The notes under the pieces: generated by a model | Databases searched by the model: none | Told to the model about the DNA's origin: nothing | What the model saw: only the letters and a program-made list of their open reading frames with translations | From: Melghirimyces algeriensis | Lineage (GTDB): Bacteria; Bacillota; Bacilli; Thermoactinomycetales; DSM-45169 | DNA length: 64,000 nucleotides | NCBI RefSeq assembly: GCF_900182565.1 | Contig: NZ_FXTI01000005.1 | Location: 1-64,000, forward strand | Reading direction: 5' to 3' | In this document: piece after piece, positions 61,346-64,000 of the stretch | How positions within the stretch are numbered: position 1 is the stretch's first letter | Layout of the letters: each line of letters starts with the position of its first letter | Program-made: the position numbers and the translations under genes

Positions 61346-62584
61346 TCAATTTGACAGACCGACCGGTAAATAATAGGCTAGATTGCCGGTGATCGGTCCA
61401 TCCACTCGCGCCAAGATTGCAGAAGCCTGTCCTCCAACCCAAAATGATCCCCAAAGCAAATGCCCCTGATAGCGCCCTTTCAATGTTTCCGTTACAACCG
61501 TCTCCATCTCCACCCGCTTTTGATAAACCATCATCTGATGGAGATACAGCGATTCCTGATTGGTATGCTCCATCTCTCCATTGGGACCATAAAGGTGAAC
61601 CGCATCTCCTTCCCGTCCAAAAACGGGTTTCATCACATAAGGCTTTCTCCCCAGAAACCGATTTTCCAAATAGGTAGGTAACATGTAGGTTCCCACCGCT
61701 TCGCGTTCTCGACTGTCCAGAAATTGACCGGTTTCAAAGAGATTCCAAATCAAGGCTTGCAGTGCTTTGCTTTGCGAAATAAGAGCTACCGGAGGATTGA
61801 TCACCGACAGCTTTCTCCGGGCGATTAAATCCAGAACATGGGCACCTGTCGGATAACCCTCTTCATCTGTATCCTTGGCTAAAATCTCCAGGGGATGGAG
61901 ACGATACAAGAGATCGATGGGAATGGACTTTCCATCCATACCAGCCGTTAACTGATCCCCTTCCACCCGAAGCTCCTCCAAAGGAACAAAATGCCCTTTC
62001 AGTCCGGAACGATTCATCAGATAACGCGTGGTGCCGGCATCTTCCTTATGCCAACCGAGAGAGCTAAAGAATACCCGATCGGTTCTCTGCCCCATTTCCC
62101 GGTAACGCTGGACCGCTTCCTGAAACGCTTCCACAATCTGCCGATCCATTCCGGCATTGGGGTTTTTTAACCCCGCCATCCGACAAGCGTAACCATTGAC
62201 ATAAAAAGCCTCTACCACTCCGGTGGGAGTATCACTGTTAAATTCCAACATCTTTAACCCTTCCGGGGTTTGGGCAAAGTCAAATCGCCCAATCACCGTT
62301 GGAAGACCGTTTCCAAGATGGACCTGAACGGCTTTCCATGTCTCCTCAGGGAGAGCCAGCTCCTTTAACAGCTCATCGCCTCCCAGCCGTACCACTTCAG
62401 ACACCCTGGCAAATACACAACCCAGCGCCTCTGTTGCTTCAGACAACTCTCTTCGAAATTTCCCAGAGATGGAATGAACCGATGCCAGAGCGTATTCCTC
62501 ACCTTCAAACCAGTCCCAAGTAAAGATCCCTTCCTCGCGCAATGGGAGGTACAGATTGCGCCGTCGTTCTTCATAGTTTTTCAT
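61346..62584 (-). CDS. Glutathionylspermidine-synthase-like ATP-grasp ligase (YgiC/YjfC family)
   Basis: The 412-residue protein has the pre-ATP-grasp part with EFNSDTPTGVVEA, and ATP-grasp residues in SVINPPVALISQSKALQALIW and YVMKPVFGREGDAVHLY. It ends with LWGSFWVGGQASAILARVDGPITGNLAYYLPV, as in the YgiC/YjfC group. These enzymes form amide bonds between an acid and an amine; they lack the amidase half of E. coli Gss, and the true substrates are unknown. The gene lies between a lipoprotein gene (9-nt gap) and a DUF350 gene. Confidence 0.88.
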   Translation of the reverse strand: MKNYEERRRNLYLPLREEGIFTWDWFEGEEYALASVHSISGKFRRELSEATEALGCVFARVSEVVRLGGDELLKELALPEETWKAVQVHLGNGLPTVIGRFDFAQTPEGLKMLEFNSDTPTGVVEAFYVNGYACRMAGLKNPNAGMDRQIVEAFQEAVQRYREMGQRTDRVFFSSLGWHKEDAGTTRYLMNRSGLKGHFVPLEELRVEGDQLTAGMDGKSIPIDLLYRLHPLEILAKDTDEEGYPTGAHVLDLIARRKLSVINPPVALISQSKALQALIWNLFETGQFLDSREREAVGTYMLPTYLENRFLGRKPYVMKPVFGREGDAVHLYGPNGEMEHTNQESLYLHQMMVYQKRVEMETVVTETLKGRYQGHLLWGSFWVGGQASAILARVDGPITGNLAYYLPVGLSN

Positions 62585-62593
62585 CAGACTGGA

Positions 62594-62905
62594 TCAACCC
62601 CCGCGTGAACTGCCACTGGACCTGCCAATCCCGCCTTTGGCTCCGGAAACTTTTTTAAACACCTTTTTTCCGTTTTTGTAGAAATAACTGCTTCCCGTAA
62701 CCCCGCTTCCATCATCGCAATAGCCATCTTCATCCCGGTCTTGACAAACCTCGTCATCGCAGTATCCATCCTTGTCTTTGTCCCGACAAACAGTCTCCGG
62801 TTCCTGATCGGTACATCCGGCCAAAAGAGCCGCCATCGCAAACAGGCTGACAACCCGTCCAGTCCGGCTGCCGACCCAATCCATCTTGACTTCCCTCTCT
62901 TGCAT
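62594..62905 (-). CDS. Small lipoprotein with Asp-rich DxDxDG repeats
   Basis: The 103-residue protein has a lipobox at LLAGC (about residue 31), so it is probably anchored outside the membrane after processing by Lgt. The mature part has two near-identical repeats, DKDKDGYCDDEV and DRDEDGYCDDGS, which look like calcium-binding thrombospondin-3 or dockerin-type loops with paired cysteines. It ends in a Gly/Ser-rich tail. Two ATG codons are possible (62905 and 62884), each with a ribosome binding site. It occupies the place of the YjfM/YgiB lipoprotein in the related enterobacterial clusters. Confidence 0.75.
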   Translation of the reverse strand: MQEREVKMDWVGSRTGRVVSLFAMAALLAGCTDQEPETVCRDKDKDGYCDDEVCQDRDEDGYCDDGSGVTGSSYFYKNGKKVFKKVSGAKGGIGRSSGSSRGG

Positions 62906-63367
62906 TCAGGCATCCTCCTTCATCGGTATGGCATAGAATACAAACACTTTTCGATTCTCGTCAATTTCTACCGATGTTTTCTCCCATTGAGCTCCTTCAA
63001 TATGGAGTACCGAACTGGTCAAACAGAGCAACACCTCAGAATAATGTTGAAAATGAAGGGTATGAACCACGGGGTAGTAAAACCCACTCTCCTTAAATTC
63101 TCTCACTTCCACCCGAAACCCGCTCCACTTCGGATGAACCACAACTTCCTGACTGACCACTTCTTCATCGTCTGCTTCCCGAACCCATATCACATATTTA
63201 CGACCGGGTTCCACCTCTGTCGACACGGTTTCATAAACGCGGCTGCCTTTCACCAGATAATCACACAAAAAGCGAAGGGCAGCTCCCTCTTCCTCCATCT
63301 CCTCATATTCATACACCAAAGAGTTTTCTTCTTCATCCCCCATCACTCGATATTCCAATTCAGCCAT
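62906..63367 (-). CDS. Uncharacterised acidic protein, first gene of the ATP-grasp operon
   Basis: The 153-residue protein is acidic at its start (MGDEEENSLVYEYEEMEEEG) and continues with alternating strands such as RKYVIWVREADDEEVVSQEVVVHPKWSGFRVEVREFKESGFYYPV. It has no signal peptide or membrane segment. It may be a counterpart of the small cytosolic protein (DUF2491 or DUF4178 type) found in related operons, but I cannot assign it. Its stop overlaps the start of the lipoprotein gene. The 151-nt gap to the divergent DUF4349 gene must hold both promoters; TTGGTA-N16-TAAAAT near 63430-63457 could serve the rightward gene. Confidence 0.75.
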   Translation of the reverse strand: MAELEYRVMGDEEENSLVYEYEEMEEEGAALRFLCDYLVKGSRVYETVSTEVEPGRKYVIWVREADDEEVVSQEVVVHPKWSGFRVEVREFKESGFYYPVVHTLHFQHYSEVLLCLTSSVLHIEGAQWEKTSVEIDENRKVFVFYAIPMKEDA

Positions 63368-63518
63368 CCTGTTCCACCCCCTTCCCCCTCTCTCTGTTTC
63401 AGCTTACCTTGTTCATTAATTTTGGTAAAGAATCCGAGTTTTTTAAAATGGATATCTACCCGATCCGCAACTTTTCCCCCTTTGTTTGCGTCCAACAGAA
63501 AAGATCGGAAAGGAGAGG

Positions 63519-64000
63519 ATGATCATTCGCAGTTTATGGATCTGTTCGTTAACCTGTCTATTGTTTTTCAGCCTTTTAGCAGGTTGTGGTCCATCCAAAG
63601 AGACTCAAATGTCTCAAACAGCCAATGACTCTGCCGTTCACCGGTCGGACCCGCAAACGACTACGGAGAAACAGGAAGGACCCTCTGCAAAAGGATCTTC
63701 TGAATTAAAAAAAGCCCTCAACAAAAAGGGCTCCGCAGCCACAACGGAAAAACGAAAAGTGATTTATAAAGGAAATCTGCAAATCGAAGTTCCAAATCTA
63801 AAACGTGCAAGAACCGCATTGGAGAAGAAAGCAGAAAAAAAGGACGGGTATCTGGTTGAAGCTTCGCAGTCACGCAACGGAAAAAAAGTAACCGGAACAT
63901 GGGTCTTTCGGATTCCCCAGGATGCATTCCATTCCTTTTTAAAGGATGTTGAGCAAACAGCAACGAAAACGCATTCCCAACATATCTCCGGCAATGATGT
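63519..64000 (+). CDS. DUF4349-domain lipoprotein, N-terminal part (runs off window end)
   Basis: About 160 residues are visible. A lipoprotein signal with lipobox LLAGC (Cys near residue 23) is followed by a Ser/Thr/Lys-rich linker and then by the start of a DUF4349 domain (RKVIYKGNLQIEVPNLKRARTALEKKAEKKDGYLVEASQSRNGKKVTGTWVFRIPQDAFHSFLKDV...SGNDV). Such proteins are membrane-associated with a later coiled coil and a C-terminal membrane helix; the function is unknown. AAAGGAGAGG comes just before the ATG at 63519, at short spacing. Confidence 0.85.
   Translation, partial: MIIRSLWICSLTCLLFFSLLAGCGPSKETQMSQTANDSAVHRSDPQTTTEKQEGPSAKGSSELKKALNKKGSAATTEKRKVIYKGNLQIEVPNLKRARTALEKKAEKKDGYLVEASQSRNGKKVTGTWVFRIPQDAFHSFLKDVEQTATKTHSQHISGND

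Overview
The window looks like a chromosomal segment of a low-to-mid GC, spore-former-type Firmicute of the order Bacillales. Most of the gene order matches the Bacillus subtilis blocks ssrA-smpB-rnr-est-secG, eno-gpmI-tpiA-pgk-gap-cggR, clpP, crh-whiA-yvcK-rapZ-nudix, hisZGDBHAFI, hprK-lgt-ppaX-yvoF, uvrBA and ftsEX. Strong AGGAGG-type ribosome binding sites and operators of CggR, CtsR and LexA type agree with this. The sequence style suggests a member of the Thermoactinomycetaceae; that is an inference I cannot confirm from sequence alone.

Layout. 1-1.7 kb: the 3' part of an IS200/IS605-family element (tnpB) inserted in a multiply frameshifted large serine recombinase. 1.7-2.3 kb: tRNA-Thr, a tRNA half-relic and tmRNA. 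2.3-7.7 kb: smpB, rnr, est, a solitary 5S rRNA gene with its own promoter, a potassium channel with a probable frameshift, and secG. 7.8-16.5 kb: the glycolytic operon cggR-gap-pgk-tpiA-gpmI-eno, preceded by rpoN. 16.8-18.6 kb: tRNA-Arg, CtsR-controlled clpP and a secreted protein with an interrupted sortase signal. 18.9-28.4 kb: a cation/proton antiporter, an HPr/Crh-like protein, whiA, yvcK, rapZ, glucokinase, a Nudix hydrolase, a CBS protein and a TPR protein. 28.6-35.0 kb: the histidine operon without hisC. 35.1-40.9 kb: a Ham1-type NTPase, pyrD, and an RND efflux pump with a TetR regulator. 41.3-45.8 kb: yvoF, ppaX, lgt, hprK, yvlD, a polycationic small ORF and a DUF302 protein. 46.3-57.1 kb: uvrA, uvrB, ctpB, two coiled-coil M23 peptidases and ftsEX. 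57.4-60.0 kb: argH and argG. 60.2-63.4 kb: a small operon built around a glutathionylspermidine-synthase-like ATP-grasp enzyme. The window ends inside a DUF4349 lipoprotein gene.

The genes are mostly housekeeping: ribosome rescue and RNA decay, lower glycolysis with its repressor, carbon-catabolite signalling (HPr/Crh-like protein and HPr kinase 23 kb apart), histidine and arginine synthesis, nucleotide excision repair and cell-wall remodelling.

The most unusual signal is not a gene. It is a family of four related non-coding elements of about 105-210 nt (near 17.6, 41.1, 46.1 and 53.0 kb). Each lies in the sense orientation in the 3' region of an upstream gene, three of them directly before an intrinsic terminator. 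The clearest copies are closed by GACAAAG/CTTTGTC arms, and two copies show nested stems with two apparent compensatory base-pair changes. I do not recognise the family.
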